From positions 4,107,418 to 4,171,417 of the forward strand of contig JBBCGL010000001.1 of assembly GCA_037200385.1 (NCBI GenBank): 64,000 nt of DNA, written 5' to 3'. Under the pieces are notes generated by a model. It ran no database searches. It saw only the letters and a list, made by a program, of their open reading frames with translations, and was not told the origin of the DNA. Below are positions 33,459-42,171 of the stretch, in pieces (positions within the stretch are counted from its first letter, which is position 1; every line of letters starts with the position of its first letter). The DNA comes from Rhizomicrobium sp. (lineage in GTDB: Bacteria > Pseudomonadota > Alphaproteobacteria > Micropepsales > Micropepsaceae). The translations under genes and the position numbers were made by a program.

Positions 33459-33878
33459 ATGGCAATGAATGTCGGCAACGAGAGCGGCGAAGGCGAGGTG
33501 ATGGTGGAGATGAACACCACGCCGCTGATCGACGTGATGCTCGTTCTCCTCACCCTTCTCATCATCACGCTTCCCATCCAGACGCACGCCGTGAAGCTCG
33601 ACATGCCGCAGAAGAACAACAAGCCGCCGCAGACGCCGCCGGTCGTGGTGACGCTCGTGGTGGACTTCGACGGCTCGATCCTGTGGAACGGCACCCAGGT
33701 CGACCGCGCGACGCTGGACAGCTACCTGTCCTCGGCCGCGACGGACGATCCGCAGCCGGAAATCCATCTCCAGCCCAACCGCCTGGCCAAGTACAACCAG
33801 GTGGCGATGGTGTTGGCCGATGCGCAGCGCATCGGGGTGACTCACATCGGGTTCACCGGCATCGAGAATATGCAGTAA
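33459..33878 (+). CDS. exbD: ExbD biopolymer transport protein, second copy
   Basis: A 139-residue second ExbD with EMNTTPLIDVMLVLLTLLII (channel Asp, then the helix) and a periplasmic domain (VTLVVDFDGSILWNGTQVDR, AMVLADAQRIGVTHIGFTGI). It differs clearly from the first copy. Paired exbD genes in one operon suggest an ExbD heterodimer inside ExbB, since the channel normally holds two ExbD chains. Ends 80 nt before the repeat protein gene. Confidence 0.93.
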   Translation: MAMNVGNESGEGEVMVEMNTTPLIDVMLVLLTLLIITLPIQTHAVKLDMPQKNNKPPQTPPVVVTLVVDFDGSILWNGTQVDRATLDSYLSSAATDDPQPEIHLQPNRLAKYNQVAMVLADAQRIGVTHIGFTGIENMQ

Positions 33879-33958
33879 GTGAGGGACGTCCCGGGGATCC
33901 CAGGTGCATGCGCCAGCATGCCTCTGGGTCCACGTTTTTTGAAGTAGAGGTCTGTAGA

Positions 33959-35068
33959 ATGCTGTCCAAGTCGCTTCGCGCCGCCGCAACGGCGCTTCTC
34001 CTCGGCACCGCAACCCTCGCGGCCGCCACCCTCTCGCTCACCGTGTCCGCAGAGGCGGCCGCGCGTCCTGCCGTGGGCAAGGCGCTTCAGACGGCGATCC
34101 GCGAGGCCGGTGCCGGCAATTACAGCGCGGCACGTGCCGCGGTGGCGCAGGCCGAGGCCGTCGGCGGTCTCACCTCCGGCGACCACGCCGCCATCGAGCA
34201 GGTGCGCTCCTATATCGCCCAGAAGTCGGGTGCCGCGGGCGGCAAGGGCGGGCTGGTCACCGACTACACGGCCGGCCGCTACGGCGCCGTGATCGCCGCC
34301 GGCCGCAAGGGCGGCCTCGACGCGCAGTCGATGCAGCTCGTGGCGCAGGCCTATTACCTCACGCACGACTACAAGGGCTGCACCAGCTACATCCGCAACA
34401 ATTTCGGCGGCGGCGCCGGCGAAAGCATCCTGCAGATGCAGCAGCGCTGCGCCTTCGAGAGCGGCGACAATGAGGGCCAGCGCATCGCGCTCGAGCAGCT
34501 CGTGCAGCGCACCAACAAGCCGGAATACTGGACCCAGCTTCTCAGCACCGCCGAGGGCACCAAGGGTGTCTCCGACCACGGCACGCTGGACATCTACCGC
34601 CTCAAATTGCTGACCAATACGCTGACCAAGAAGGACGACTACACCCTCCTGGCGCAGCTCGCGCTGCAGCTTGGCTTCGCGGCGGAGTCGGCCAACGTGG
34701 TCCAGAAGGGCATCACGGCCAAGGTCCTGACCGACGACCGCAGCGTGCGCCTGCTGAACATGGCCAAAGGGCAGGCCGGCGCCAATGCCGCGGGCTTTGC
34801 GCGGCAGCGGGCGACCGCCAACGGCGATGCGCTGGTCAAGCTGGGCGAAGATGCCTGGGGCCAGGGGCGCTTCCCGGATGCGCTGGCGCTGGTCCAGGCC
34901 GGCATCGCCAAGGGCGTGAGCGACAGCGACAATGCCCAGATCCGCCTCGGCATGGCCTATCTCGGCGCCGGCCAGAAGGAGCAGGCCATCCGCGCCTTCG
35001 CCAAGGTGAGCGACCCCAAGCAAAAAGTCGTCGCGCATCTCTGGGAAATCTACGCCCGCACGCGCTGA
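33959..35068 (+). CDS. Secreted TPR-like protein of the Ton operon
   Basis: A 369-residue exported protein with a signal peptide (MLSKSLRAAATALLLGTATL, cleaved near AEAA). The mature part is Ala-rich alpha-helical with degenerate TPR-like pairs: LQTAIREAGAGNYSAARAAV, YTAGRYGAVIAAGRKGGLDA, LGEDAWGQGRFPDALALVQA and IRLGMAYLGAGQKEQAIRAF. It probably stays in the periplasm and may scaffold the Ton machinery or receptors; genes of this type commonly close tonB-exbBD-exbD operons in alphaproteobacteria. Function unproven. A strong terminator follows. Confidence 0.8.
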   Translation: MLSKSLRAAATALLLGTATLAAATLSLTVSAEAAARPAVGKALQTAIREAGAGNYSAARAAVAQAEAVGGLTSGDHAAIEQVRSYIAQKSGAAGGKGGLVTDYTAGRYGAVIAAGRKGGLDAQSMQLVAQAYYLTHDYKGCTSYIRNNFGGGAGESILQMQQRCAFESGDNEGQRIALEQLVQRTNKPEYWTQLLSTAEGTKGVSDHGTLDIYRLKLLTNTLTKKDDYTLLAQLALQLGFAAESANVVQKGITAKVLTDDRSVRLLNMAKGQAGANAAGFARQRATANGDALVKLGEDAWGQGRFPDALALVQAGIAKGVSDSDNAQIRLGMAYLGAGQKEQAIRAFAKVSDPKQKVVAHLWEIYARTR

Positions 35069-35091
35069 GGCGCGTCCCGGCGCATGAATCG

Positions 35092-35123
35092 AAAAGGCCG
35101 GAGCCCGCTCCGGCCTTTTTCTA
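35092..35123. terminator. Bidirectional intrinsic terminator
   Basis: A 12-bp stem AAAAGGCCGGAG / CTCCGGCCTTTT, loop CCCG, followed by a T run on the plus strand and by TTTTC on the minus strand, between convergent stops at 35068 and 35121. Confidence 0.88.
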
Positions 35124-36803
35124 TTTGGGCTTCGGCTTGCCGCGGGGCGCGGTTCTGTTCAGCCACAGATAGGTCCGCACATCCGTATCCGGCGCTGCCG
35201 CGACGCCAGAGCCCGGCGCATGTGCGGTCAGCTCGCCGAGCGCGAAACCCATCTGCACGTCGTATGTCCGCGCGATCTGGTTGCGCAGCGGCTGCTCCGC
35301 CACATACCAGGCCCGCTTGACCGCGCCGTCGCGGCAGGTCGCCAGTTCGCGCGGGTCCGACGCGCCCCACCGATGCTCGACGCAATGATAAGGATCGAAG
35401 GAAAAGAGGAACAACCGCTTGCGCGCATCCTCATAGCCGAAGCCGACCGTCGCGCCGTCGCTCCGCGCATAGGAGATGCGGCAGGCCGCAGCGGTGCGGT
35501 CGTACATGGTCAGCATGTCGACTGCGAGGCCCGGCCCCGCATATTTGAGGCGCGGATCGCCGGCCTGGTACATCGCCATGAAGCGCGCGACCTGGTCGCG
35601 CAGCGCCTTGAACGCCGTCTTGAGCCGGGCGTCGCGCGACGGCGTCGAATAGGTCTCCCAGTCGCCTTCGGTGCCGTAGATGTTGGGCGGCAGCCGAGCC
35701 GGCTGGGGCATGTCCGTCAGCCCGGCATTGCGCGCCAGCGTCACCGCATCGGCACGGTAGTGCAGGTCGGCGCAATTGGACTCGACCATGTCGTGCACTT
35801 CCTTGAGCGGATCGAATTCCAGCCTGCCGCCGGCCAGCCGTGCCCGGACATAGTCGTAATAATCCATCGTCTCCTTGTTCAGCGTGAAGGTCCCGCCCCG
35901 CCAGTCGCGGTCGTCGTCGGGCCGCGGCCCATTGCCGAAGAACTGCTCCACCGAATAGTCCGTGATCTGACGGTTCATCGGCAGCACGACATGGCCTCCG
36001 GCGAAGCTGCCATCCGCTTGCTTCACCGCGCCGACCAGCGTCACCGGCCGCCAGTTCTTGAAGCCGGCCCCCATCCCCGGCGACGCGCGCACGAAGCGCA
36101 GATCGTAGAAGCCGCGCGTCATCGCATTGTCCGGATGGGCATCGAGATAATGGATGCGCCCGTCGGGATCGACACGATAGACCGTCGCCAGATGGCCGTT
36201 GGGGTCGTAGATCACCGTGCCCGGCCGGATCGATCGGGGCCCGATCGCCGGCGAATAGAAATCCTGCGGCAGCGGCGCCTCGAGCTCGGGATGGACGCGA
36301 TAGGTCGCCGACGAGATCGTGTCGCGCAGCGTGTCGATCACCGCATAGCCGCTTTGTTCGCCGCTCGGCACCATGACGCGCTCGGAAACCGCATTGCCTT
36401 TCGCGGTGTAGCGGATATCGCGGGTGTGGCCGCGGGGCTCGACGTCGCTGACATAGGCGAAAGGCAGGCCGCGCTTCCAGGCATAGTAGAACCGCAGCAC
36501 GTAAGGCAGGTCGGCGCAGTCGGAGCGGAAATAGATCCCCTCCGGGTCGGAGGCGCGGAACGGATTGCCGGGGCCGTGCAGGCAGCGGTCCACCGTATTG
36601 CAGTTCGAATCGCCCAGCGACGTCAGGAACTCGCCGAAGCCGCGCTCGTCTGCCGCGCTCCAGTGGTCGAAACGCACCACATAGAGCGCGGCGAGCACGG
36701 GCGGCGGCGTGACCGCGACGATCGGCGCCTCGTCCCCCGACGCGCCGGCGCCGCCCAGCAGCAGCGCTGCGAGCACGGCAATGGCCAACCTGGACGTCCC
36801 CAC
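35121..36803 (-). CDS. Secreted protein of unknown family, possible papain-fold enzyme
   Basis: A 560-residue protein with a signal peptide (MGTSRLAIAVLAALLLGGAG, cleaved near ASGDE). I do not recognise the family. Residues 40-230 have a pattern reminiscent of NlpC/P60 or other papain-like folds: C96 in SDCADLPYVLRFYYAWKRG at a helix start, H204 in YDPNGHLATVYRVD at a strand, and D221 in IHYLDAHPDN on the next strand. The C-terminal half (residues 330-540) holds several Cys (NCADLHYR, AACRISYAR, YHCVEHRW, LATCRDG) that could form disulfides. Exported to the periplasm or beyond. Divergent from modBC over 110 bp. Confidence 0.6.
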   Translation of the reverse strand: MGTSRLAIAVLAALLLGGAGASGDEAPIVAVTPPPVLAALYVVRFDHWSAADERGFGEFLTSLGDSNCNTVDRCLHGPGNPFRASDPEGIYFRSDCADLPYVLRFYYAWKRGLPFAYVSDVEPRGHTRDIRYTAKGNAVSERVMVPSGEQSGYAVIDTLRDTISSATYRVHPELEAPLPQDFYSPAIGPRSIRPGTVIYDPNGHLATVYRVDPDGRIHYLDAHPDNAMTRGFYDLRFVRASPGMGAGFKNWRPVTLVGAVKQADGSFAGGHVVLPMNRQITDYSVEQFFGNGPRPDDDRDWRGGTFTLNKETMDYYDYVRARLAGGRLEFDPLKEVHDMVESNCADLHYRADAVTLARNAGLTDMPQPARLPPNIYGTEGDWETYSTPSRDARLKTAFKALRDQVARFMAMYQAGDPRLKYAGPGLAVDMLTMYDRTAAACRISYARSDGATVGFGYEDARKRLFLFSFDPYHCVEHRWGASDPRELATCRDGAVKRAWYVAEQPLRNQIARTYDVQMGFALGELTAHAPGSGVAAAPDTDVRTYLWLNRTAPRGKPKPK

Positions 36804-36913
36804 GGCTCCCCCTTTTTGCCGGAACGGTAGAGGACGCCGCCGGAGCCGGGAAGCGTGGCCGGGCGGGCGGCTGGCCGATATAAGGCTTGCGTAACATTCC
36901 GGTCACCGCCTGC

Positions 36914-37603
36914 ATGGACGCGATCCTCACCCCGCCCGAGAGCGAGGCGCTGCTGTTGTCGCTGCGCATCTCGGCGACGGCCGTATTCGGCGCGCTGCCC
37001 TTCGCCTTCGCGGCTGCGCTGCTGCTCGCGCGCACCCGCTTTCCCGGCAAGACGCTGGTCGACGGTCTGATCCATGTGCCGCTGGTCCTGCCGCCGGTGG
37101 CGATCGGCTTCCTGCTGCTCATGGCCTTCGGGACGAGGGCCGGGCCGGGCGCCTTCCTGCTCCACAGCTTCGGCATCCGCCTGGTGTTCAGCTGGACCGG
37201 CGCGGCCCTTGCCTCGGCCATCATCACCTTCCCATTCCAGGTCCGTGCCATTCGCCTGTCGCTGGAAGCCATCGATCAGGGCCTCGGCGAGGCGGCCCAA
37301 ACGCTAGGTGCCGTCTGGTGGGACCGCCTGCTCAACATCACGCTGCCGCTGGCGCTGCCCGGCATCGCGGCCGGCGTCATCACCGCCTTCGCCGCGAGCC
37401 TCGGCGAATTCGGCGCCATCATCACCTTCGTCTCCAACATCCCGGGCGAGACCCGCACCCTGCCGCTCGCGATCTATACCGCGCTGCAGACGCCGGACGG
37501 CGAGGCGGAGGCGCTGCGCCTGTCGCTGATGTCGATCGCGCTGGCGCTGGTCTTCATGGTCCTGGCCGAGCTGGCGCAGCGCCGCATGCGGCCGCGCCCA
37601 TGA
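36914..37603 (+). CDS. modB: Molybdate ABC transporter permease ModB
   Basis: A 229-residue inner-membrane permease with five or six transmembrane helices. The EAA-loop ALEAIDQGLGEAAQTLGA-VWW contacts the ATPase, and SLGEFGAIITFVSNIPGETR is a ModB signature. It opens the channel for molybdate delivered by ModA. ATG 36914 gives the usual MDAILTPPESEALLLSLRIS start. Its stop overlaps the modC ATG by 4 nt (ATGA). No modA is found in the window. Confidence 0.94.
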   Translation: MDAILTPPESEALLLSLRISATAVFGALPFAFAAALLLARTRFPGKTLVDGLIHVPLVLPPVAIGFLLLMAFGTRAGPGAFLLHSFGIRLVFSWTGAALASAIITFPFQVRAIRLSLEAIDQGLGEAAQTLGAVWWDRLLNITLPLALPGIAAGVITAFAASLGEFGAIITFVSNIPGETRTLPLAIYTALQTPDGEAEALRLSLMSIALALVFMVLAELAQRRMRPRP

Positions 37604-38694
37604 GCGTCGAGCTTTCGCTGCGCCACGCATTCCCCGGCTTCGCGCTCGACATCGCCTTCACCCTGCCGCGCACCGGCGTCACCGCGCTGTTCGGCGCATC
37701 GGGCGCCGGCAAGACCACCATCGTCAACGCCCTTGCCGGCACGTTCCGGCCGCGCCAAGGCCGCATCGTCATCGCAGGGCGGACCGTGCTCGACACCGCC
37801 GCCGGCATCTTCGTGCCGCCGCAGCAGCGCCGCGCCGGCTATGTCTTCCAGGACGCCCGGCTGTTCCCGCATATGAGCGTGCGCGACAATCTCCTGTTCG
37901 GCTGGCGCCGCGCCCCGCTGAAGGCGCCGCCGGCGGAGATCGATCGCGTCATCGCGCTGCTCGGCCTGTCCCACCTGCTGGCGCGGCGCCCGCATGCGCT
38001 GTCCGGCGGCGAGAAGGGCCGCGTCGCGCTCGGCCGCGCCCTGCTGTCCGCGCCGCAGATCCTGCTGCTCGACGAGCCGCTGGCGGCGCTGGATGCGGAG
38101 CGGCGGGCCGAAATCCTGCCCTATCTCGAACAGCTGCGCGACGCGGCGAAGCTGCCCATGCTCTATGTCAGCCATTCGCTCGACGAGGTCGCACGGCTGG
38201 CCGACGACATCGTGGTGGTGAAGGACGGGCGCGTCGCGCTGCAGGGTTCGGTCTTCGACGTGCTGACGGGCCTCGAACTGCCGGCGCTGGCGGGTGCGCC
38301 GCCGCTCGGCGCGGTAATCGCCGCGACGGTCTCCGCCCATCGCGACGACGGCCTCACCGCGCTCGCCTTCGATGGCGGCACGCTGCTGGTTTCGCAGCTG
38401 GGCGAGCCCGTCGGCGCCCGCCTGCGCCTGCGCATCCGGGCCGAGGAGATCCTGCTCGCGCTGGAGGCGCCGCGCGGGATCAGCGCGAACAACGTGCTGC
38501 CCGCCCTGGTGTCGGGCATTGCCGAGACGGCGAGCCATGCCGATATTCAGCTCGCCTGCGGCGCCACCCGCCTCGTCGCGCGCATCACCCGTGCGTCCGC
38601 CGCAAGGCTGGCGCTGGCGCCCGGCAAGCCCATATTCGCCATCGTGAAATCGGTGACGGTCGGCCAGCCGGCCGCCCCCCTCCCGCGCTTGTGA
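37600..38694 (+). CDS. modC: Molybdate ABC transporter ATP-binding protein ModC
   Basis: A 364-residue ATPase. Walker A GASGAGKTT (about residues 34-42), Q-loop YVFQDARLFPHMSV, signature LSGGEKGRVALGRALL, Walker B ILLLDEPLAALD and switch His in MLYVSHSLDE are intact. The C-terminal 130 residues form a mop/TOBE domain (ISANNVLPALVSGIAETASH) that senses molybdate and can trans-inhibit transport. It begins inside the modB stop codon. Ends 52 nt before the M13 peptidase gene. Confidence 0.95.
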   Translation: MSVELSLRHAFPGFALDIAFTLPRTGVTALFGASGAGKTTIVNALAGTFRPRQGRIVIAGRTVLDTAAGIFVPPQQRRAGYVFQDARLFPHMSVRDNLLFGWRRAPLKAPPAEIDRVIALLGLSHLLARRPHALSGGEKGRVALGRALLSAPQILLLDEPLAALDAERRAEILPYLEQLRDAAKLPMLYVSHSLDEVARLADDIVVVKDGRVALQGSVFDVLTGLELPALAGAPPLGAVIAATVSAHRDDGLTALAFDGGTLLVSQLGEPVGARLRLRIRAEEILLALEAPRGISANNVLPALVSGIAETASHADIQLACGATRLVARITRASAARLALAPGKPIFAIVKSVTVGQPAAPLPRL

Positions 38695-38746
38695 TTGGCC
38701 TTGCGCGGGCCTCGCTGTAAGAGAGGCGGCCATCGGAGGGTTGGTC

Positions 38747-40804
38747 ATGAGACGGTTCCATGCGGCTTTGACGGGCTTGGCGGTCGCGATCGCAATTTGT
38801 GCCGGGCAGGCGGCGAGCGAAGCGCCGTTCGGCGCCTGGGGCTTTGATCTCACGGCGCGCGACACGCAGGTAAAGCCCGGCGACGACTTCGCCGCCTATG
38901 CCAACGGCGCCTGGAAGGCCCGCACCGAAATTCCGGCCGACCGCTCCAACTGGGGCATGCACGCCCAGCTCGCCGAGCGCGTGCTGCTGCAGCTGCGCAG
39001 CATCATGGAGGACGCCGGCAAGGCCGATCCGAACACCGTCGAAGGCAAGGTCGGCGCCTATTACGCGGCCTTCATGGACGAGGCACGGGTCGAACAGCTT
39101 GGCGCCGCGCCGCTCAAGCCCGCGCTCGACGCGGTGCGCGGCGCGGCCTCGCGGGAGGCGCTGACGGCGCTGATGGGCAGGGCCAATGCCGATTTCTACG
39201 GTACGTTCTTCTCGGTCTTCGTGCAGCCCGACGCCAAGGACCCGGCGCATTACGCGATCGGCCTCAGCCAGTCGGGCCTCGGCCTGCCGGACCGCGACTA
39301 CTACCTTCAGGATTCGTTCGCCGCGAAGAAGGCGGCCTATCAGACCTACATCGCGAAGCTGCTTGATTTGTCGGGCTGGCCGGATGCCGAGAAGAACGCG
39401 GCCGACATCGTCGCGCTCGAAACACGGATCGCAGAGGCGAGTTGGAGCCGGGTCGAAGAACGCGACGTCGTGAAGACCTACAACCCGATGTCGCTGGCGG
39501 AACTGAAGGCAATGGCGCCCGGCTTCGACTGGGACGGCTTCTTCGCAAGTGCCGGCCTCGGCGCGCCGGACAAGATCGTCGTGGTCGAGAAGACGGCGAT
39601 CCCGAAGATCGCGGCGCTGTTCGCCGCCGCCGATCTGGACACGCTGAAGGCCTGGATGGCGTTCAACATCGCCGACAACGCGGCGAACTACCTCTCCAAG
39701 CCCTTCACCGATGCGAGCTTCGAATTCCACGCCCATGCGCTGACCGGCGCGACGGAGCAGCGGCCGCGCTGGAAGCGCGGCGTGCACACCGTGGCGGGCG
39801 GCGACATCCTGTTCGGATTGCGCAGCGAGATCTATGGCTGCCTGGTCTGGGCGACCGGCGACCTCTATGTGGCGCGGCACTTCCCGCCGGCGGTGAAGGC
39901 CAAGGCGCAGGTCCAGATGGCCAATCTGAAGGAGGCCTTGCGCGCCCGCATCGCAAGACTGGACTGGATGAGCCCGGCGACCAAGGCCAAGGCGCTCGAC
40001 AAGCTCAAGACCCTGACGATCCTGATCGGTTCGGGGGTCGATGATCGCGACTATTCGAAGCTGGCCGTGACCCCCGACGACCTGTTCGGCGATGCGCAGC
40101 GGATCGGCGAATTCGAGTGGGCACGCCTCGCGGCACGGCCGGGCAAGATGGTCGATCGCCTCGAATGGGCCGAGTCGCCGCAGACGGTGAACGATTACGA
40201 AGACCCGGTGATGAATCTCGTCGCCTTCCCCGCCGCCTATCTCCAGGCGCCGTTCTTCGATCCCGGCGCCGATCCGGCGGTGAATTACGGCGCGGCCGGA
40301 CTGATGTCGCATGAGCTGACGCACAATTTCGACGACCAGGGCCGCCAATATGACGCGCAAGGCCGTCTCGCCGATTGGTGGACGCCGGCCGACGCGAAGA
40401 TCTTCGCGCGCCGCATCAAGGCGCTTGGCGCGCAATACGACGCCTATGAGGTGCTGCCCGGCCTGCACGTCAACGGCGACCTCACCATGGGCGAGAACAT
40501 CGCCGATCTCGGCGGCCTGCTGATCGCCTATGACGCCTATCACACGTCGCTCGGCGGCAAGCCGGCGCCGGTGCTGGACGGCCTGACCGGCGATCAGCGC
40601 TTCTTCCTCGGCTGGGCCCAGGTCTGGCGCTACAAGATCCGCGACGACGCGGCGCGCCAGCGCATCGTCAGCGATCCCCACGCCCCGGCCGGCGCCCGGA
40701 CCAACATCCCGCTGCAGAACATCGACGCGTGGTACGCCGCCTTCGGCGTGAAGCCCGGCGACCGGATGTACCGGGCCCCGAAGGACCGCGTGAAGATCTG
40801 GTGA
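38747..40804 (+). CDS. M13 family metallopeptidase (neprilysin/PepO-like)
   Basis: A 685-residue zinc endopeptidase with a signal peptide (MRRFHAALTGLAVAIAICAG, cleaved near AASE). HELTH at residues 522-526 gives the zinc and catalytic residues, and ENIADLGG near residue 583 supplies the third zinc ligand. The N-terminal M13 domain starts GDDFAAYANGAWKARTEIPA. Length is typical. Such enzymes degrade small peptides in the periplasm. ATG 38747 has CGGAGGG 6 bases upstream. Ends one base before the gtrA-like stop on the other strand. Confidence 0.93.
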   Translation: MRRFHAALTGLAVAIAICAGQAASEAPFGAWGFDLTARDTQVKPGDDFAAYANGAWKARTEIPADRSNWGMHAQLAERVLLQLRSIMEDAGKADPNTVEGKVGAYYAAFMDEARVEQLGAAPLKPALDAVRGAASREALTALMGRANADFYGTFFSVFVQPDAKDPAHYAIGLSQSGLGLPDRDYYLQDSFAAKKAAYQTYIAKLLDLSGWPDAEKNAADIVALETRIAEASWSRVEERDVVKTYNPMSLAELKAMAPGFDWDGFFASAGLGAPDKIVVVEKTAIPKIAALFAAADLDTLKAWMAFNIADNAANYLSKPFTDASFEFHAHALTGATEQRPRWKRGVHTVAGGDILFGLRSEIYGCLVWATGDLYVARHFPPAVKAKAQVQMANLKEALRARIARLDWMSPATKAKALDKLKTLTILIGSGVDDRDYSKLAVTPDDLFGDAQRIGEFEWARLAARPGKMVDRLEWAESPQTVNDYEDPVMNLVAFPAAYLQAPFFDPGADPAVNYGAAGLMSHELTHNFDDQGRQYDAQGRLADWWTPADAKIFARRIKALGAQYDAYEVLPGLHVNGDLTMGENIADLGGLLIAYDAYHTSLGGKPAPVLDGLTGDQRFFLGWAQVWRYKIRDDAARQRIVSDPHAPAGARTNIPLQNIDAWYAAFGVKPGDRMYRAPKDRVKIW

Positions 40805-41236
40805 TCAGCCGGGCCGGAACACGAACCGCTTCGACAGAGTGAAATTGAACACCAGCCCGACGGCCACGCCAACCGCGGTCGCGATCAGCGGATTGCCGAG
40901 CGGCAGCGGTGCGAAGCGTACGCACAGCACATAGGTCCCATAGTTCGCCAGCGCGCCGACGGCGTTGGCCAGCATGAACTTCAGCCATTCCCGCGCCAGC
41001 GCTCCGGCGCCGCCGGTGGCCGCGTGCTCGGCGAAGGTGAGGTTGCGGTTGCCCCACCAGGTGAAGGTCGCGGCGCAGAAGATGGAGATCACCCGCGCGC
41101 TGTAGGGGTCGAGGCCCAGCAGATGATGGAAGGTCCACAGCACCGCCTCGTCGACCACGAAGCCGGCGCCACCGACCGCGCCGAAGCGCACGATCCGCAG
41201 GCGCAGCAGGGCGCCGATACGCTCGGCCAGGCTCAC
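40805..41236 (-). CDS. GtrA family membrane protein
   Basis: A 143-residue protein with four predicted transmembrane helices and the GtrA signature FGAVGGAGFVVDEAVLWTFH at the N-terminus and FNFTLSKRFVFR at the C-terminus. GtrA proteins are thought to flip undecaprenyl-phosphate-linked sugars across the inner membrane for O-antigen or teichoic-type glycosylation. It overlaps the upstream GT2 gene by 4 nt, the normal gtrB-gtrA pairing in reverse order. Confidence 0.92.
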   Translation of the reverse strand: MSLAERIGALLRLRIVRFGAVGGAGFVVDEAVLWTFHHLLGLDPYSARVISIFCAATFTWWGNRNLTFAEHAATGGAGALAREWLKFMLANAVGALANYGTYVLCVRFAPLPLGNPLIATAVGVAVGLVFNFTLSKRFVFRPG

Positions 41237-42171
41237 GAGTTGCGCCGGTCTTGCGGGCCGCGCAGCGACAGATAGGCCATGCGCTTGGCTTCCCAGCGGC
41301 CGCGCGTGACGGTGTCGAGGATCAGCCCGCTCATCAGCGAGAGGAAGGCGATGATGATCAGGCCCGTCGCCAGCAGCGCGGTCGGCAGCCGCGGCACCAG
41401 GCCGGTGTGGTAATATTCCACCAGCAGCGACCAGCCCAGGGCGACCGAGATCACCGCGAGCAAGGCCGCGATCGCGCTGAAGAAGAACAGCGGCCGCTCC
41501 TCGCGGATCAGCTTGGCGATGGTGAACAGGATGCGGAATCCGTCGCGATAGGTGTTGAGCTTGCTCGCCGAGCCGGCGGGCCGCTCCTTGTACGCCGTGT
41601 CGACCTCGGCCATCGGCATCAGCAGGCGCACCGCATGCACGGTCAGCTCGGTCTCGATGCCGAAGCCCTCGGCCGTGAAGGGAAACGACTTCACGAACCG
41701 CCGCGACATGATGCGATAGCCGCTCAGCATGTCCTTCAGTTCGATCCCGAACATCAGCGCGGTCAAGCCGGTCAGCATCCTGTTGCCCAGGACATGGCCG
41801 GCGCGGTACGCGGCGGCCTCGGTATGCACCCGCCGCCCGGTGACGAGGTCGAGCTCCTCGCTGGTCAGCTTGGCGATCAGCGCCGGCGCCTGCGTCGCGT
41901 CATAGGTGTCGTCGCCGTCCGCCAGCACATAGATGTCGGCCTCGACGTCGGCGAACATCCGGCGCATGACGTTGCCCTTGCCCTGGCGCGGCTCGTTGCG
42001 CACGATGGCGCCCGCCTCCCGGGCGACCTCCGCCGTGCGGTCCTTCGAATTGTTGTCGTAGACGAAGATGTCGGCCGCCGGCAGCGCGGTGCGGAAGTCG
42101 CGCACGGTCTTCCCGATCGCGGCTTCCTCGTTGTAGCAGGGCAGGAGGACGGCGATTTTCGGATCGGTCAT
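41233..42171 (-). CDS. GT2 glycosyltransferase, GtrB / dolichyl-P-mannose synthase-like
   Basis: A 312-residue GT-A enzyme with a C-terminal membrane pair. VLLPCYNEEAAIGKTV, VYDNNSKDRT and LADGDDTYD (the D-x-D-type nucleotide-sugar/metal site) are clear; LSGYRIMSRRFVKSFPFTAE is the family acceptor region, and two hydrophobic helices (about residues 229-290) anchor it. It should transfer a sugar to a polyprenyl phosphate on the inner leaflet. ATG 42171 overlaps the preceding stop as ATGA; the ATG at 42183 is rejected for that reason. Middle gene of a three-gene overlapping operon. Confidence 0.92.
   Translation of the reverse strand: MTDPKIAVLLPCYNEEAAIGKTVRDFRTALPAADIFVYDNNSKDRTAEVAREAGAIVRNEPRQGKGNVMRRMFADVEADIYVLADGDDTYDATQAPALIAKLTSEELDLVTGRRVHTEAAAYRAGHVLGNRMLTGLTALMFGIELKDMLSGYRIMSRRFVKSFPFTAEGFGIETELTVHAVRLLMPMAEVDTAYKERPAGSASKLNTYRDGFRILFTIAKLIREERPLFFFSAIAALLAVISVALGWSLLVEYYHTGLVPRLPTALLATGLIIIAFLSLMSGLILDTVTRGRWEAKRMAYLSLRGPQDRRNS

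Noticed and set aside
35121-36803. ModA-like molybdate-binding protein
   Set aside because: It is twice the usual ModA length and lacks the two-lobed binding-protein pattern; its motifs look enzymatic instead.
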